Notes: a model not told the origin generated them from the sequence alone. DNA of 64,000 nt from Ruminococcus_C callidus (GCF_049562855.1 NZ_CP186925.1:1736001-1800000), one strand, 5' to 3'; counted from the stretch's first letter, positions 35,854 through 45,644 are shown. A program made the numbers and translations.

Positions 35854-38853
35854 TCACGCCTCAAACGGTGTAATGATAAATCCCAATTTCATCGGCTGAT
35901 CTGCATGGATTCTGTACTCCTCATGCACCGGTGCACCCCAGGAATCATCGCCGCCGACACCCATTTGCTTTGCAGCAATTCTGACCCATGTGTAGCGAAC
36001 ACTTGGAAGTTCATCCAGATGCATTGCATTTTCGAGTTCATAGGCACTGTATGGCAGTACACTCATTTCAAACGGAGCAGATGCCTTTTGGAACGTCAGA
36101 CCATGCTGCATATCATCATGAATTGAGAGCGTTCTTACACCGGTACGGTTGCCGCATTCCTGCGGATTGAGATAGCCGGAAAGATTTTCTTTTGCCGTAG
36201 ATTTCCACAATCCCAGTCTTGCTCCTTTGCATCGGTCGCTGTAGTTTTCATCAGGACCGAGTCCGTAATACCGGAAACTGCAAAGCTGTTTTTTCATCTT
36301 GAAGTCCAATGCAAGAACCGGCATATCGGGCATTCCGCTTACTCCTGCATAATTTACACATACGTCCAGCTTTCCGTCAAAGTGTGCGGTATAGGTTACA
36401 GTAAACTCAAAAGTCGGAACACAGGCAGCCTGATATGTGAATGTGATTTTCAAAGCATCTTCCTGTTCCAGCCATGAAACGGTTTTATACTTTGCAAATT
36501 TGCCTGCGGTATACCACTGTGCAAGATTGTACGGCTCGGAAGCACCGGTGTCATTGTCCGTCATTGCTCTCCAGAAGCTGACCTTTGGTGTGCGTGTGAT
36601 ATATTCAAAATCATTGTATTTCAGAGAACTGATGCCGCCCTCTTTTTTGTCGAACATCATGGAGAAGTTTTCTCCGTGAACGCCAATGATAACATCGCCG
36701 TATACAATCGTTGGCTTTTGCAATGTGGTTTCCGGAATCTGATTATCTTTTACTTCAAACACTTCCTGTGCAAAGGCAATTTCGTGCCCTGCATCTGCCC
36801 ATAGTGTCTGATCTGCGGTAACGGCGGAAACATGATAAACATATTCTCCTGTACTGTCTATTTTGTGAAGTGTCAGTTTCAGTGTCTTGCTTTCTCCGGC
36901 AGGAACATTCAGAGAAAATGTATCGGATTTCAGAACAACGCCGTTCTTTTCCAATCGTACAACAAAGGACAAGTTATTTGTATCTGCAAAGAGATTTCGA
37001 TTTTCTACGGTAAGCATTCCATTTTGAATGGACATTCTGATGTTGGAGTAAAGAGCCTTCATTTCCTGAACCTTTGGAGAATAGGTTCTGTCAGCATAGA
37101 TCACACCATTGGTGCAGAATCCGTAATCGCTTGGTCTGTCCTCAAAATCTCCGCCATAAGCCAGAACCGTTTTCCCGTCGTCATTTTTGGTTTCAATTGC
37201 CTGATCGATGTAGTCCCAGATGAAACCACCCTGATAAGCCTCATATTTGTCCTCAAGGTCCGTGTAAAGGCTCAAACCGCCAAGAGAATTGCCCATAGCG
37301 TGCATATACTCACAGCTGATATACGGTCTGCCGTTATTCTGTTTCAGGTATTCTTCCACTTCCTGCGGTTTTGCGTACATACGGCTTTCCATATCCGTGA
37401 TAGAATCATACTGATGATTCGGAACTCTTGTAACGCCCTCATAGTGCACCAGTCTTGTCTGGTCTGCACTTCTGAAATATTCCGACATCGCAGCAATATC
37501 TTCTCCGCAGTAGGATTCGTTTCCGCAAGACCAGATGAGAACACTTGCGTGATTCTTGTCCCGTTCGTACATTGATTTTGCTCTGTCCAGCACAGCTTCT
37601 TTCCATTCCGGAAGTGAACCCGGTACATTCCAAGACGGATCTGTTGCACCAAGCTTCTGCCATGTACCGTGTGTTTCCAGATTGGTTTCATCAATCAGAT
37701 AAATGCCATATGCATCACAAAGCTGATACCAAAGAGAATTGTTCGGATAATGACAGGTACGAACGGCATTGATATTGTTTTTCTTCATGAACTGAATGTC
37801 AAACAGCATATCTTCCTTTGTGATTGCTCTGCCTGTTTTCGCATCAAATTCGTGTCGATTGATGCCCTTGAAAATGATACGTTTTCCGTTTAAACACATG
37901 ATTCCGTTTTTCAGTTCAAATCGGCGGAATCCAACCTTGGTTCTGCTGACCTCGATTTCATTTCCGCTTTCGTCTGTCAGAATCACTGTAAACGTGTAGA
38001 GATTCGGTATTTCGGCACTCCAAGGCTTGCTATTTTCAATTGTCCAGTTTACAGATTCCTTTTCATTGGATTCTGCAATGACCGTTCCATTTTCATCTGT
38101 CAAGATCGATTTCACAGAACACTTGCCCGCAATATCCAGCGTTGCAGAGAAGATACCATTTGTACCGTCATAATCTGCAATCACTTTCATATCACGAACA
38201 TGGGCAGACGGTGCCGCATAAAGGAATACGTCACGGAAAATGCCGGAGAATCTCCAGAAATCCTGATCTTCCAGCCAGCTGGCAGAACTTCTCTTGAACA
38301 CTGCGACAGCAAGTTTGTTGCCCTTTTCACGAATATATGGTGTCAGTTCAAATTCAGACGGTGTAAAAGAATCTTCGCTGTAGCCGATAAATTCGCCGTT
38401 CAGCCAGACATACATAGCAGTTTCCACACCCTGAAAAGAAATGAATACACGCTTATTTTTCAGAGCATCGTTCAAATCAAAATATCTGACGTAGCTGCCG
38501 ACAGGGTTGTCTTTTTCAGAAATAAACGGCGGACGGAGATGCTCCTGTCCCTCCCAAGGATAAATGGTGTTGACGTACTGCGGCTTGCCGTATCCCTGCA
38601 ATTCCATGTGTCCCGGAACCTGAATGTTGTCAAAATTGTCAGTGCTGTCGCTTTCTTCATAGAACTTTTGCTGCCATTCAGATGGATTCTTTGCCCACGC
38701 AAATTTCCAGGTGCCGTTCAGATTCTGAATCAGAGAGGAATTGTCTGCATCGGCTTCCAAATGGTTCGCATAGATTCTGTGGTCGGAATGTGCGGCGATT
38801 CTGTTGACTGCAAATACTTCCGGATTGATCAGCCAGTCGAGTGTATATTTCAT
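35854..38853 (-). CDS. lacZ: Beta-galactosidase, GH2 family
   Basis: 999 residues, the usual length for LacZ-type GH2 enzymes. The jelly-roll and immunoglobulin-like N-terminal domains contain WKFAWAKNPSEW and SYVRYFDL. The TIM barrel has RTCHYPNNSLWYQLCD, the acid/base Glu in IWSCGNESYCG (near residue 460) and the nucleophile Glu in ISCEYMHAMGNS (near 535). The C-terminal small-chain domain includes YYGLGPDENYSDR. It hydrolyses lactose to glucose and galactose. No signal peptide, so it is cytoplasmic and needs the adjacent symporter. Codon use is AT-richer than in the pur and pcrA genes. Confidence 0.95.
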   Translation of the reverse strand: MKYTLDWLINPEVFAVNRIAAHSDHRIYANHLEADADNSSLIQNLNGTWKFAWAKNPSEWQQKFYEESDSTDNFDNIQVPGHMELQGYGKPQYVNTIYPWEGQEHLRPPFISEKDNPVGSYVRYFDLNDALKNKRVFISFQGVETAMYVWLNGEFIGYSEDSFTPSEFELTPYIREKGNKLAVAVFKRSSASWLEDQDFWRFSGIFRDVFLYAAPSAHVRDMKVIADYDGTNGIFSATLDIAGKCSVKSILTDENGTVIAESNEKESVNWTIENSKPWSAEIPNLYTFTVILTDESGNEIEVSRTKVGFRRFELKNGIMCLNGKRIIFKGINRHEFDAKTGRAITKEDMLFDIQFMKKNNINAVRTCHYPNNSLWYQLCDAYGIYLIDETNLETHGTWQKLGATDPSWNVPGSLPEWKEAVLDRAKSMYERDKNHASVLIWSCGNESYCGEDIAAMSEYFRSADQTRLVHYEGVTRVPNHQYDSITDMESRMYAKPQEVEEYLKQNNGRPYISCEYMHAMGNSLGGLSLYTDLEDKYEAYQGGFIWDYIDQAIETKNDDGKTVLAYGGDFEDRPSDYGFCTNGVIYADRTYSPKVQEMKALYSNIRMSIQNGMLTVENRNLFADTNNLSFVVRLEKNGVVLKSDTFSLNVPAGESKTLKLTLHKIDSTGEYVYHVSAVTADQTLWADAGHEIAFAQEVFEVKDNQIPETTLQKPTIVYGDVIIGVHGENFSMMFDKKEGGISSLKYNDFEYITRTPKVSFWRAMTDNDTGASEPYNLAQWYTAGKFAKYKTVSWLEQEDALKITFTYQAACVPTFEFTVTYTAHFDGKLDVCVNYAGVSGMPDMPVLALDFKMKKQLCSFRYYGLGPDENYSDRCKGARLGLWKSTAKENLSGYLNPQECGNRTGVRTLSIHDDMQHGLTFQKASAPFEMSVLPYSAYELENAMHLDELPSVRYTWVRIAAKQMGVGGDDSWGAPVHEEYRIHADQPMKLGFIITPFEA

Positions 38854-38868
38854 ATTGTTCCCTCCATT

Positions 38869-40266
38869 TTAGTTCTGTGATTCCATCACAACTTCATTTT
38901 CGGATATTCCAAGTTTTTCTTTGATTTCCGCATTTGCCTTTTCAACATTCATCTTAGAAAGAATAAATGTGATGATCAGATCCAGTGCAAACGGAACGAT
39001 CAGATACATAATGTGAAGCATATTGATAGCAGAATCAGGCTGTACTGTCAAAGTGCCCTTGAATCCGCTAAGGTCGAGCAAAAGGCCGACAATTGCTGTT
39101 CCAAGTCCACCACCAATTTTTACACCAAGTGATGTGCAGGAGTACATGATTCCATCAACGTGCTTGTGTTTGGTAAGCCAGCTATATTCAGAGCATGATG
39201 CGATGACTGCATTCATATCACCTTGCCATGGACCTTGACCGAGTGCTGCAAGTGCTGTAAATGCAAGCATCAGCGGAATGTTTCCCATGTATCCGGCAAC
39301 TGCTACCAGAAGTCTGCCAACTGTTGCTACCATGTAGCTGTATTTGTTCAGCTTATACATGCCGTTCCATTTTTGTACGATGGTAGGAGTGAAGATCAAG
39401 GCGATAATCAAAGGAATATTGATAAACCACGCAAACGTGCCGAACATATTCTCATTTGCGAGAACATATTTTGCATAGTATGTTCCAACACCGATCATCG
39501 CACCATAGAACTGCTGCAAAATATAGGTTACTGTGATCATCATATAATATTTGTTGTGTACGAGAATTTTGAATGCTTCTCCAAAACTGTATTTGGTTTC
39601 TTCTGTTTTTGTTTCACTGTCTGCAAGTTCCTCATCAGAAAGTTCCTTTACAGAAAGAGCGGAAATTGTATTTACAATAAGACCGATAACCGCATAAATA
39701 ATTGCGACTGTTCTCCAGCCATTTGCACCACCACCCACTGCTTCAACAAATTGGAATGTAACAGCCTGAATCAGGAGGCTTGTTCCAAATGCGAAGATAA
39801 AGCGATAAGAACCCATCTGAACTCTTTCCTTGCTGTTCTTTGTAACAAGAGCGGTCAGAGCAGAATATGCGATGTTGTTTGCCGTATAAAATACACTGTT
39901 AAGAAGTGTGTAGCAGATAAAGAACCATGCGTACTGAGCAAAATTATCCATGTTCATCGGGATTGCAAATACACCAATCAAGGTAATTGCACAGCCGATA
40001 AAACCATAAAGCATCCACGGTTTTGCCTTGCCCATTTTCGTATGTGTCTTATCAATCAACGTACCAAAAATGATGTCTGTTATTCCATCAAAAATCTTCG
40101 ATACAGCAATGAGAACGCCAATAACACCTGCGTTTAATCCAATCGTGTCGGTAAGATAGATCATTACGAATGATGTCAGCAATGCATAGACAACGTTCCC
40201 TGCAACATCGCCGGAACCATAACCGACTTTGTTATACCACTTTAAGTATGTTTTTTCTTTGCTCAT
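38869..40266 (-). CDS. GPH-family sugar:cation symporter
   Basis: 465 residues with 12 predicted membrane helices. N-terminal KVGYGSGDVAGNVVYALLTSF and the loop DKTHTKMGKAKPWMLYG are hallmarks of the glycoside-pentoside-hexuronide family (MelB, LacS, XylP). There is no C-terminal EIIA domain, unlike LacS. With lacZ 15 bases downstream it probably imports lactose or another galactoside. The ATG at 40266 has AAAGGAG 9 bases upstream; the longer frame reaches into the promoter region. Confidence 0.9.
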   Translation of the reverse strand: MSKEKTYLKWYNKVGYGSGDVAGNVVYALLTSFVMIYLTDTIGLNAGVIGVLIAVSKIFDGITDIIFGTLIDKTHTKMGKAKPWMLYGFIGCAITLIGVFAIPMNMDNFAQYAWFFICYTLLNSVFYTANNIAYSALTALVTKNSKERVQMGSYRFIFAFGTSLLIQAVTFQFVEAVGGGANGWRTVAIIYAVIGLIVNTISALSVKELSDEELADSETKTEETKYSFGEAFKILVHNKYYMMITVTYILQQFYGAMIGVGTYYAKYVLANENMFGTFAWFINIPLIIALIFTPTIVQKWNGMYKLNKYSYMVATVGRLLVAVAGYMGNIPLMLAFTALAALGQGPWQGDMNAVIASCSEYSWLTKHKHVDGIMYSCTSLGVKIGGGLGTAIVGLLLDLSGFKGTLTVQPDSAINMLHIMYLIVPFALDLIITFILSKMNVEKANAEIKEKLGISENEVVMESQN

Positions 40267-40477
40267 AATAGAGCTCCTTTCATTGTTTGTATGCCCACAT
40301 GGACAGAATTTTCCCATAATGAATGATACGAACTGCTTTTCATCTTGCAAAAACGAAATAATGCCATCGTCAGAATAGATGATTATTTTTTTGAGCATAA
40401 AGATTTTTTACTGAATTCAACATGGAATTACAATGAAAGACGTCTTTTTTAATTCTTTCCTCCCATTTCTTAATTCT

Positions 40478-40577
40478 ATTATACCACACAAAACGGCTTA
40501 AAAAATACACAAAGTTATAAAATATATGCACAAAGTTTAGGCTTTTTCTTGTAATCAGTGATCAGGTGTGATATACT
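40478..40577. promoter_or_regulatory. Divergent promoter/operator of the lactose module
   Basis: Leftward: TATAAT at 40478-40483 with a poor -35, as expected for an activator-dependent promoter. Rightward: TTGTAA (40549-40554), 17 bases, TATACT (40572-40577) for the AraC gene. Between them are three direct repeats starting at 40486, 40507 and 40528 (ACACAAAACG, ACACAAAGTT, GCACAAAGTT), each 21 bases apart, two helical turns, as AraC-type activators prefer. The rest of the 340-base gap holds long leaders only. Confidence 0.7.
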
Positions 40578-40606
40578 ATAGTTATAGAAGCAAGGAGGTG
40601 CTTTTT

Positions 40607-41473
40607 ATGTTTATGAATGTTGCCTATTTAAACAACTCTACATCTACTGTAGTGGATAATACGAAACCTTTGATTGTAACAAGCTGTGGAAATTATCGTG
40701 TGAAAAATCGTTCTGAAGTAGTAACACATCGTCCGAAGGGAAGAAAAGATTATCAGCTTTTATATATTGCCTCCGGAAAAGGACATTTTTTCATTCATGG
40801 AGAAGAAAAAACGGTTTCAGCCGGAAATATTATTGTATATTTGCCGGATCAACCACAGGAATATGTTTATTATCGTGCAGATCAAACCGATGTTTATTGG
40901 GTGCATTTTACCGGAAATGAAGTAGAAGAAATTTTAAAGTATTACAATATCAACCTGCAAAATAATATTCTCTATATCGGAACATCTCCCGATTATCAGT
41001 GGTTATTTGGTCAGATGATTCAGGAATTGCAGCTTTGCAGACCACGGTATGATGAATTGATTTCTTTGCAGCTGCGAAATATTTTTGTTTTGATAAGCCG
41101 TGCAATCATGAGTGCAAAGAAATTCAGCAGCACCAGTGAAAAAGAAGTTGCTTTTGCGATGCACTATTTTCGTAAAAATTACAACACAGAAATCAGCATT
41201 GAGGAGTACTCCGAATCCAGAGGGCTTAGCAACTGTTGGTTTATTCAGTGCTTTAAAGAAATCACAGGTTCCAGTCCGCTGCAATATATCTTAAAGCTGC
41301 GAATCTCCAATGCACAAAGTTTGTTAGAAAATACGGACTACACCATTACTGAAATTGCAAATATGGTTGGATACACCAATTCGCTTTATTTCAGCAGACT
41401 GTTTCATAAATACATTGGTATGTCACCAAAAGAATATCGAAAAGTAAAACTGGAAGAAAATCTCAGAGAGTAA
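40607..41473 (+). CDS. AraC-family transcriptional regulator
   Basis: 288 residues. N-terminal cupin-like sensor domain (HRPKGRKDYQLLYIASGKGHFF, GNIIVYLPDQPQEYVYY), then two helix-turn-helix motifs near the C-terminus (SIEEYSESRGLSNCWFIQCF; TITEIANMVGYTNSLYFSRLF) ending with the family signature GMSPKEYRK. Probably an activator of the divergent symporter-lacZ genes in response to a sugar. ATG at 40607 chosen for AGGAGG 8 bases upstream. Same AT-rich style as lacZ. Confidence 0.9.
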   Translation: MFMNVAYLNNSTSTVVDNTKPLIVTSCGNYRVKNRSEVVTHRPKGRKDYQLLYIASGKGHFFIHGEEKTVSAGNIIVYLPDQPQEYVYYRADQTDVYWVHFTGNEVEEILKYYNINLQNNILYIGTSPDYQWLFGQMIQELQLCRPRYDELISLQLRNIFVLISRAIMSAKKFSSTSEKEVAFAMHYFRKNYNTEISIEEYSESRGLSNCWFIQCFKEITGSSPLQYILKLRISNAQSLLENTDYTITEIANMVGYTNSLYFSRLFHKYIGMSPKEYRKVKLEENLRE

Positions 41474-41475
41474 AA

Positions 41476-41518
41476 AACAAAACTCGTTTGGCTAAAGCTA
41501 AACCAAACGAGTTTTGTT
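41476..41518 (+). terminator. Terminator of the AraC gene
   Basis: Near-perfect stem AACAAAACTCGTTTGG with its complement CCAAACGAGTTTTGTT around a short loop, starting three bases after the stop. There is no separate U-run beyond the arm. Confidence 0.7.
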
Positions 41519-41593
41519 GACCCACCGAAAAAAAGTCTGTAAAAACGCAGTCAACTATGGTAAAATATAAATAACACAGGAGGCTGATTTTTT

Positions 41594-42624
41594 ATGACAA
41601 GAAGAAAAAGAGAACCAATGAGCGAGGGAAAGAAGAATATCATCGCAGAACTGATCGAGGAATATGATATCAGGACAGCAAAAGATATTGAGGATGCTCT
41701 CAGAGATCTGATGGGTGGCACGATACAGGAAATGCTTGAGGCAGAGCTGGATGAACACTTAGGGTATCGTTCATATGAACGCTCGGACAGCTCCAATTAC
41801 CGCAATGGAAAGAAAACAAAGAAGATACGTGGAAATTTAGGCGAAACTGAGATCGAAGTGCCGCAGGATCGAGACGGAACATTTGAGCCAAAGGTGGTGA
41901 AAAAGCGTCAAAAGGACATCTCCGGCATTGAGCAGAAGATAATCTCTCTGTACGCAAAGGGTATGACAACTCGTCAGATAAGCGATACCATCGAGGAGAT
42001 CTACGGCTTTGAAGTCAGCGACGGAATGGTATCTGACATCACAGACAGGCTTCTTCCGCAGATAGAAGATTGGCAGAATCGTCCGCTTGATGAGGTGTAT
42101 CCGATCGTTTTCATCGATGCAGTACACTTTTCAGTGCGTGATAACGGGCAGATCAGGAATCTGGCTGCATATGTGATTCTCGCAGTAAGTCTGACAGGTC
42201 ACAAGGAAGTTTTATCCATACATATCGGAGAAAACAAAAGTGCAAAATATTGGCTTGGAGTCCTGAATGAGCTGAAAAATCGCGGTGTAAAGGATGTCCT
42301 CGTGATATGTGCTGATGGTCTTTCGGGTATGAAAGAAGCCGTAAATACGGCATTTCCACAGACAGAATTACAACGTTGTATCGTTCATCAAGTAAGAAAC
42401 ACGCTGAAATATGTTGGTGCAAAAAACAAGAAAGAGTTTGCCAACGATTTGAAAACCATTTATCACGCACCGTCTGAGGACGCTGCACTTAAGCAGCTTG
42501 AACATGTCACAGAAAAGTGGGAGAAAGATTATCCAAACGCCATGAAGAGCTGGTACAAAAACTGGGATGTGATCTCACCGATCTTCAAATTTTCCGCTGA
42601 CGTGAGAAAGGTAATTTACACTAC
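41594..42624 (+). pseudogene. IS256-family (mutator) transposase, 3' truncated
   Basis: Typical IS256 N-terminus (LMGGTIQEMLEAELDEHLGY, NGKKTKKIRGNLGE) with the first two catalytic aspartates in PIVFIDAVHFS and VLVICADGLSGMKEA, and the CIVHQVRNTLKYV segment. The homology stops at SADVRKVIYTT, just before the conserved Glu (normally IESLN). From 42625 the DNA is a different gene (serine recombinase) in another frame. A run-on 393-codon frame exists, but its end is not transposase. So the element has lost its catalytic Glu and right end. Confidence 0.85.
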
Positions 42625-43350
42625 CAGTACTATGTGGAAGGAAACCACGAAGCCATCATTCCAAAAGATATCTTCTTACGAGTACAGGACGAACTGGTAC
42701 GCAGGCGAGTGGTCAAAACCAGTGCCAATGGCAAAAAGCGTTGCTACAGTTGTAATCACTGCTTTGCACAGATAGTAATTTGTGGTGATTGTGGTGAAAT
42801 GTTCCGCAGAATTCACTGGAACAATCGTGGCTGTAAATCAGTTGTTTGGAGATGCATCAGCAGACTGGAATCCACCGGACTGGAGTGTCATGCCAGAACC
42901 GTCAATGAAACAATATTGGAAAATGTGGTAGTTCAGGCAATTAACACGCTCCTTGGTGATAAGTCAACATTTCAGGTACAGCTTCAGCAGAATATTGCAA
43001 AGGTCATCCGAGATGCACAGAAAAATACCGCTGACGGAATTGACGAGCAACTTATAGAGTTGCAAAAGGAACTGCTACAAAAGGCTAACAGCAAAGAAGC
43101 ATACGATGAAATTGCCGATCAGATTTTCCAGCTTCGTGAACAGCGTGAAAAATGCACTGTTGACACTGCTGCCAGAGATGCACAGATTGCAAGAATCAAT
43201 GACCTGCAAGATTACATTAAAAAGCAGCCTGCCAGCCTTACGGATTTCGATGAGACTTTGGTAAAGCGCTGGCTTAAACAAATCATCCTCTGGGATGACC
43301 ACTTCACGGTGGAGCTCAAGTCCGGACTTAAAATTGATATTGAAGGGTAA
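42625..43350 (+). pseudogene. C-terminal remnant of a large serine recombinase
   Basis: About 240 codons beginning QYYVEGNHEAIIPKDIFLRV in frame from the IS junction. They hold the recombinase-domain end, a zinc-ribbon-type segment (CFAQIVICGDCGEMF, CISRLESTGLEC), a long coiled coil and a C-terminal LVKRWLKQIILWDDHFTVELKSG. The catalytic Ser domain is missing. It was beheaded by the IS256 insertion or a deletion next to it. A GTG at 42634 could still initiate but no ribosome site is seen. Confidence 0.8.
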
Positions 43351-43363
43351 TGCTTATAGACGC

Positions 43364-43407
43364 AAAAAGGCTCCTCACCACTGGAATACATCCGGTGATG
43401 GGGAGTC
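43364..43407. terminator. Bidirectional terminator between recombinase remnant and unknown cassette
   Basis: A 13-base stem (43369-43381 with 43395-43407, two G-U pairs and one mismatch). Reading leftward it is followed by TTTTT, so it mainly ends the 43.4-45.6 kb cassette. Confidence 0.7.
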
Positions 43408-43416
43408 TTTATCATT

Positions 43417-43686
43417 TTAATCCTTATCCCAACGATTAGCATCTGTCCAACGGAAGTTTGGGTCTTTATTTCTTCGTGGGTCATTTTCCCATTCTTCAGC
43501 TACACGTTTACTTATTTCTTTATTAAGACGATTCATTTTAGGAGTTTTTTCACCGGTTCCACCATTGAATCCGTTCTTAATCCAATCCTGTCTTTCTTCT
43601 TCATAAGCCTCTGATAGCTCCTCATGAGAAGCTCCTTCAACCCATTTTTCAAATTCACTTTTAAATAAATTCCCGAAAAAGCCCAT
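43417..43686 (-). CDS. Small charged hypothetical protein
   Basis: 89 residues, hydrophilic: MGFFGNLFKSEFEKWVEGAS, then a Glu/Lys-rich helical part and an Arg/Asn/Asp-rich end (WENDPRRNKDPNFRWTDANRW). No recognised family. GGAGG lies 7 bases before the ATG, so it is likely translated. It is last in a leftward set with the two genes below (15- and 53-base gaps). The short LFK membrane-edge start recalls small accessory proteins of mobile islands. Confidence 0.6.
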   Translation of the reverse strand: MGFFGNLFKSEFEKWVEGASHEELSEAYEEERQDWIKNGFNGGTGEKTPKMNRLNKEISKRVAEEWENDPRRNKDPNFRWTDANRWDKD

Positions 43687-43700
43687 ATTTATCCTCCATT

Positions 43701-44321
43701 CTATGCAGCTTCAGCAAATATACGTCTCTGTACCTTAAGATAAGATTGCAGATTCTTGATAACATCTTTTTCTTCTTCTAAGTCGTCTGCGGCTATTTCT
43801 ATTTCATTATCACTTGCCAGCTTCATGGTATATTCATAAATTCGTCCTACTAAAACATCAAGTTCTTCTGATGTAAGCTGAATACTGATTTTTGAATAAT
43901 TTTTGTCAGCTTTCAACGCTTCCAAAGAGCTCATTAGATTATTAATCTTATCAATATCCATCTCCCCCTTGCGAATTGCATCAATATAGCTTTTCAGGCT
44001 AGCTCTGAATTCTGTTACAACCTTTGGTTCATGGTTTTTTACTTTATTGCAAACCCAAGCACCAGCGCCAACAGCTACTGCACTCGCCACAACAATTATT
44101 GTTTCTTTTTTATGCTGTTTTACAAACTGTAATGCTTTAGCACCAACACCCTGAACCTGCTCTGCTGCTGGTAGGTCAATTGGCTTAAGGTGCTTTACTA
44201 TTTGTCCCTTATTAGGACCAGTTGCCCACCTTACCACACTACCGATTCTTCGATATATTCCTGTTGCTAATCCTGTTGCTATATCATCAGGAATGAAATA
44301 TGCATCTTGCACTATTGCCAT
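43701..44321 (-). CDS. Hypothetical protein with one membrane segment
   Basis: 206 residues: N-terminal soluble part (IPDDIATGLATGIYRRIGSVV, RWATGPNKGQIVKHL), a hydrophobic segment ETIIVVASAVAVGAGAWVC (about residues 74-92), then a helical domain (FRASLKSYIDAIRKGEMDID, LTSEELDVLVGRIYEYT). No known family recognised. AAAGGAGG precedes the ATG. It lies between the small charged protein and the HEPN-like gene in one transcription direction. Confidence 0.6.
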   Translation of the reverse strand: MAIVQDAYFIPDDIATGLATGIYRRIGSVVRWATGPNKGQIVKHLKPIDLPAAEQVQGVGAKALQFVKQHKKETIIVVASAVAVGAGAWVCNKVKNHEPKVVTEFRASLKSYIDAIRKGEMDIDKINNLMSSLEALKADKNYSKISIQLTSEELDVLVGRIYEYTMKLASDNEIEIAADDLEEEKDVIKNLQSYLKVQRRIFAEAA

Positions 44322-44374
44322 AAAATACCTCCTTTGGTTTTCTATAATAGGCCTTGTAAATTTCGCGAATTATT

Positions 44375-45595
44375 TTAATACCAATCCAAACTTGCCCTCA
44401 TTTCAGCCTCATATTCTGCTTTTATCTCACTTTGATAATCTGCGATAGCGTCAAGCATTGAATCGCAACCGTCAAGAAAATTGATTATTGCTTTAAGGTA
44501 TGTATATACATTGCTTATATCTAACTCTTTGTTATCAAAACGATATTCCAAACTATAAGATGTTGGGTAGCGGAAGTTGTCCCCATTCTTATCTAATTCG
44601 TTAATTTCTTCCAATAAGCCTTCAACTATATCAATAGTTGTAAGGTCTTCGCCAGAATCATTTGCATATTTTTTAATTACTGGTTTAACGTTCTTCCACA
44701 AATCTTTCTTTATAAGATGGCTTTTTCGTTTTGAATTAAACACCTTCAGTGGAACGCCATTATCAACTCTACTATAGAACAACCTCTTCAAGCATAATTC
44801 AATCGTATTTCTAAACATGAAGATTAGAGGATATAGCTTATCTTCATTGGTGATATTTTGATTCTGATAAATATAATCAATCACCTCAGAATACCCTGCA
44901 ACTTTAACATGGAAACCTTCGTCAGAAATTCTTTGCCATAAATAACAATTTCCAATTCCATGTGAAGCAAAGACAAAGAACTCCGGTTTTAATTTTCCGT
45001 CAAACTCATCTTCTTCTGTAACAATTCCTCTCTCAATGCATTTTTTTACTAACGCATAACCTTGTAGCATATTATTTGCAACATCCACATTGTCTAAAAA
45101 CTTATCCCTGTATTTAGAAAGGAATTCATCTTCAAAAGGAAATCTGAACATGTCCGATTTTTTATCAACTTCTTCTAATGAATCCAAATATCTAATTAAC
45201 CAGTCTTCCTCTTCTTCAGTTAGATAATTTTCAAGTCTCACATCAGTATATTTATGAAATAGCATAGAAACATCATGACAGCATGCTTCAAAAGCATCTT
45301 CAATATCTCTTTTACGAGGCAAAACTCTGCATAATAAAGCCTTCAATCCTAATTCAATACTATGTCGAACTAAGAATATTCCTGTTAAAAACCACATATC
45401 TGATTTAACGTTATCATATCCACTGCCAATCACTTCTTCAAAAGTTTTGTATCCACACTTATAGAACTGATATGACAAAGTCTTATAATCCTCAAAACAA
45501 TTGTGGCTCCACTTAATTTTCACAGAAGTTTCTTTGTTGTCAATTTTCCAGAAATCCATATCCGAAGCTGGCCAAATCCACGCTGAATCGTTCAT
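44375..45595 (-). CDS. Protein with two HEPN-like domains
   Basis: 406 residues with an internal duplication. Half one: FLVRHSIELGLKALLCR then CCHDVSMLFHKY. Half two: FMFRNTIELCLKRLFYSR then KSHLIKKDLWKNV. The spacing of a helix with IELxLKxL followed by a His at the start of a second helix is the HEPN pattern, although a full R-x4-6-H RNase motif is not obvious. HEPN proteins often act in toxin-antitoxin, abortive-infection and CRISPR systems. The ATG at 45595 has GGAGGAG 7 bases upstream. Putative promoter at 45645-45672. Located on a mobile island. Confidence 0.6.
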   Translation of the reverse strand: MNDSAWIWPASDMDFWKIDNKETSVKIKWSHNCFEDYKTLSYQFYKCGYKTFEEVIGSGYDNVKSDMWFLTGIFLVRHSIELGLKALLCRVLPRKRDIEDAFEACCHDVSMLFHKYTDVRLENYLTEEEEDWLIRYLDSLEEVDKKSDMFRFPFEDEFLSKYRDKFLDNVDVANNMLQGYALVKKCIERGIVTEEDEFDGKLKPEFFVFASHGIGNCYLWQRISDEGFHVKVAGYSEVIDYIYQNQNITNEDKLYPLIFMFRNTIELCLKRLFYSRVDNGVPLKVFNSKRKSHLIKKDLWKNVKPVIKKYANDSGEDLTTIDIVEGLLEEINELDKNGDNFRYPTSYSLEYRFDNKELDISNVYTYLKAIINFLDGCDSMLDAIADYQSEIKAEYEAEMRASLDWY

Positions 45596-45644
45596 GTATT
45601 CTCCTCCTTCCATAACATCTATTCCACTGCCCGAAAACGCCTTT

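Noticed and set aside
41594..42775. Apparently complete 393-codon transposase
   Set aside because: The last 50 codons are out-of-frame recombinase DNA, so the frame is a truncated IS256 transposase, not a full one.
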